Of a DNA stretch of 13,499 bases, positions 12,735-13,499 are shown one piece after another. Origin of the DNA: Deltaproteobacteria bacterium (GTDB taxonomy: Bacteria > Desulfobacterota > DSM-4660 > Desulfatiglandales > HGW-15); NCBI GenBank assembly GCA_016932235.1, contig JAFGDF010000096.1:1-13499 (forward strand), in the 5' to 3' direction. Made by a program: the position numbers and the translations under genes. Position 1 is the stretch's first letter; each line of letters starts with the position of its first letter. The notes beneath the pieces were generated by a model. It had not been told where the DNA came from. It made no database searches and worked only from the letters and a program-made list of their open reading frames with translations.

Positions 12735-13499
12735 TCAGTCCAGGTGATATTTTTTTCGTTTGCGCCACAAGGTTGCCGGATCGATTCCCAGGACTCTGGC
12801 AGCCTCTTCAAGTGAATTTGTATGCAGGATAACATTTTGAATGTGGCTTTTCTCCACATCGGCCAGGTTCTGGAGTTGAGCTGAGGAAGTTGTGCCTGGC
12901 TTGAAATTCGCAATGTTTGGAGGCAGATCACTGACCTTTAGTTCAGCCTCGTGTGCCATAATGACCCCGCGTTCGATCACGTTGATTAATTCGCGAATAT
13001 TACCAGGCCATGGGTACTCCTGCAGACATTGCAATGCTTCAGATGCAATGCCCTGGATTGTCTTGGCGTTTATCCGGCCGGAGCGCTTCAGGTAGTACTC
13101 GGCCAACAATGCAATATCCTCCGGTCTTTGCCTGAGGGCCGGCAGGAAAATTTCCAGCACATTGATCCGGAAATAAAGATCCTCTCGGAAAGCTCCTTCC
13201 CGAACTAACTCCTCCAGATCCCTGTTCGTGGCCGCGATCACACGCACATCCACCCGTTGAGGTTTAGGATCACCCAGCCGTTCAAACTCGCGGTTCTGTA
13301 AAAATCGCAAAAGCTTCCCCTGGACAGGAGGAGGAATTTCTGAGACTTCATCCAAAAACACAGTCCCGTTTTCGGCCAGCTTGAGCTTGCCTATTTTATC
13401 ACGCAGGGCTCCAGTGAAGGCCCCTTTTACATGTCCGAACAGATCGCTTTCCAAAAGATTTTCCTGGAAGGCAGCGCAATCAACCGTCACAAAGGGACC
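12735..13499 (-). CDS. Sigma-54-dependent transcriptional activator (NtrC family), 5' part outside window
   Basis: The C-terminal 254 residues of a bacterial enhancer-binding protein are visible; the gene continues past the right edge, where any receiver or sensor domain would lie. Positions count from the first visible codon. The AAA+ domain shows the sigma-54 contact loop GAFTGA (26-31), Walker B VFLDE (47-51), the sensor segment VIAATNRDL, the arginine-finger stretch [11 protein letters not shown] and the sensor II motif PWPGNIREL. The last 45 residues form a Fis-type helix-turn-helix ([19 protein letters not shown]), similar to the AlgB-type group. It is therefore a DNA-binding activator that needs sigma-54. 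It is transcribed toward the potassium operon, which has a matching sigma-54 promoter 118 bases beyond its stop, making that operon a likely target. Confidence 0.93.
   Translation of the reverse strand, partial: GPFVTVDCAAFQENLLESDLFGHVKGAFTGALRDKIGKLKLAENGTVFLDEVSEIPPPVQGKLLRFLQNREFERLGDPKPQRVDVRVIAATNRDLEELVREGAFREDLYFRINVLEIFLPALRQRPEDIALLAEYYLKRSGRINAKTIQGIASEALQCLQEYPWPGNIRELINVIERGVIMAHEAELKVSDLPPNIANFKPGTTSSAQLQNLADVEKSHIQNVILHTNSLEEAARVLGIDPATLWRKRKKYHLD

Overview
The window looks like chromosome of an anaerobic, moderate-GC bacterium. Iron-sulfur flavoenzymes dominate, with an HdrB/HdrC-like pair beside a fumarate-reductase-like pair, a molybdopterin-oxidoreductase locus and a sigma-54 activator. 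This mix fits a syntrophic or sulfate-reducing Desulfobacterota (deltaproteobacterial) lineage. The assignment is inference from gene content, not from a marker gene. No rRNA, tRNA, CRISPR array, insertion sequence or phage gene was seen.

Layout. (1) 1-2811, minus strand: a small FMN nitroreductase followed by the two ATPases of a peptide-type ABC importer (DppD then DppF), with a possible tiny ORF between the ATPases. The permease and binding-protein genes are not in the window. (2) 2812-3257: a divergent intergenic region with a strong sigma-70-like promoter and a cluster of TTGACAT-type motifs. (3) 3258-7060, plus strand: a tight four-gene operon, HdrC-like, HdrB-like, FrdB/SdhB-like and FrdA/SdhA-like. 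It closes with a bidirectional terminator that also contains the stop codon of the converging gene. (4) 7117-9676, minus strand: a decayed molybdopterin oxidoreductase gene whose two downstream partners, a four-cluster ferredoxin and an FAD/NAD oxidoreductase, remain open. (5) 9914-12534, minus strand: a Ktr/Trk-type potassium uptake system (TrkH/KtrB channel and TrkA/KtrA gating subunit) led by an unusual receiver-like, cysteine-rich protein. (6) 12735-13499, minus strand: the C-terminal part of a sigma-54 enhancer-binding activator cut by the window edge.

How the genes may work together. The four-gene operon reads as a soluble, anchor-less fumarate-reductase-like complex. Electrons could pass from a thiol/disulfide or ferredoxin-type partner at the HdrB/HdrC module, through the [2Fe-2S] and [4Fe-4S] centres of FrdB, to a flavin in FrdA. 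FrdA appears unable to bind FAD covalently through the usual histidine. This resembles a split version of archaeal thiol:fumarate reductase, but the physiological donor is unknown.

The second point of interest is regulatory. A near-consensus -24/-12 sigma-54 promoter lies just upstream of the receiver-like/TrkH/TrkA operon. An inverted repeat sits about 125 bp upstream of the predicted transcript start, and a sigma-54 activator gene is next door. Together they form a plausible sigma-54-controlled potassium uptake module.
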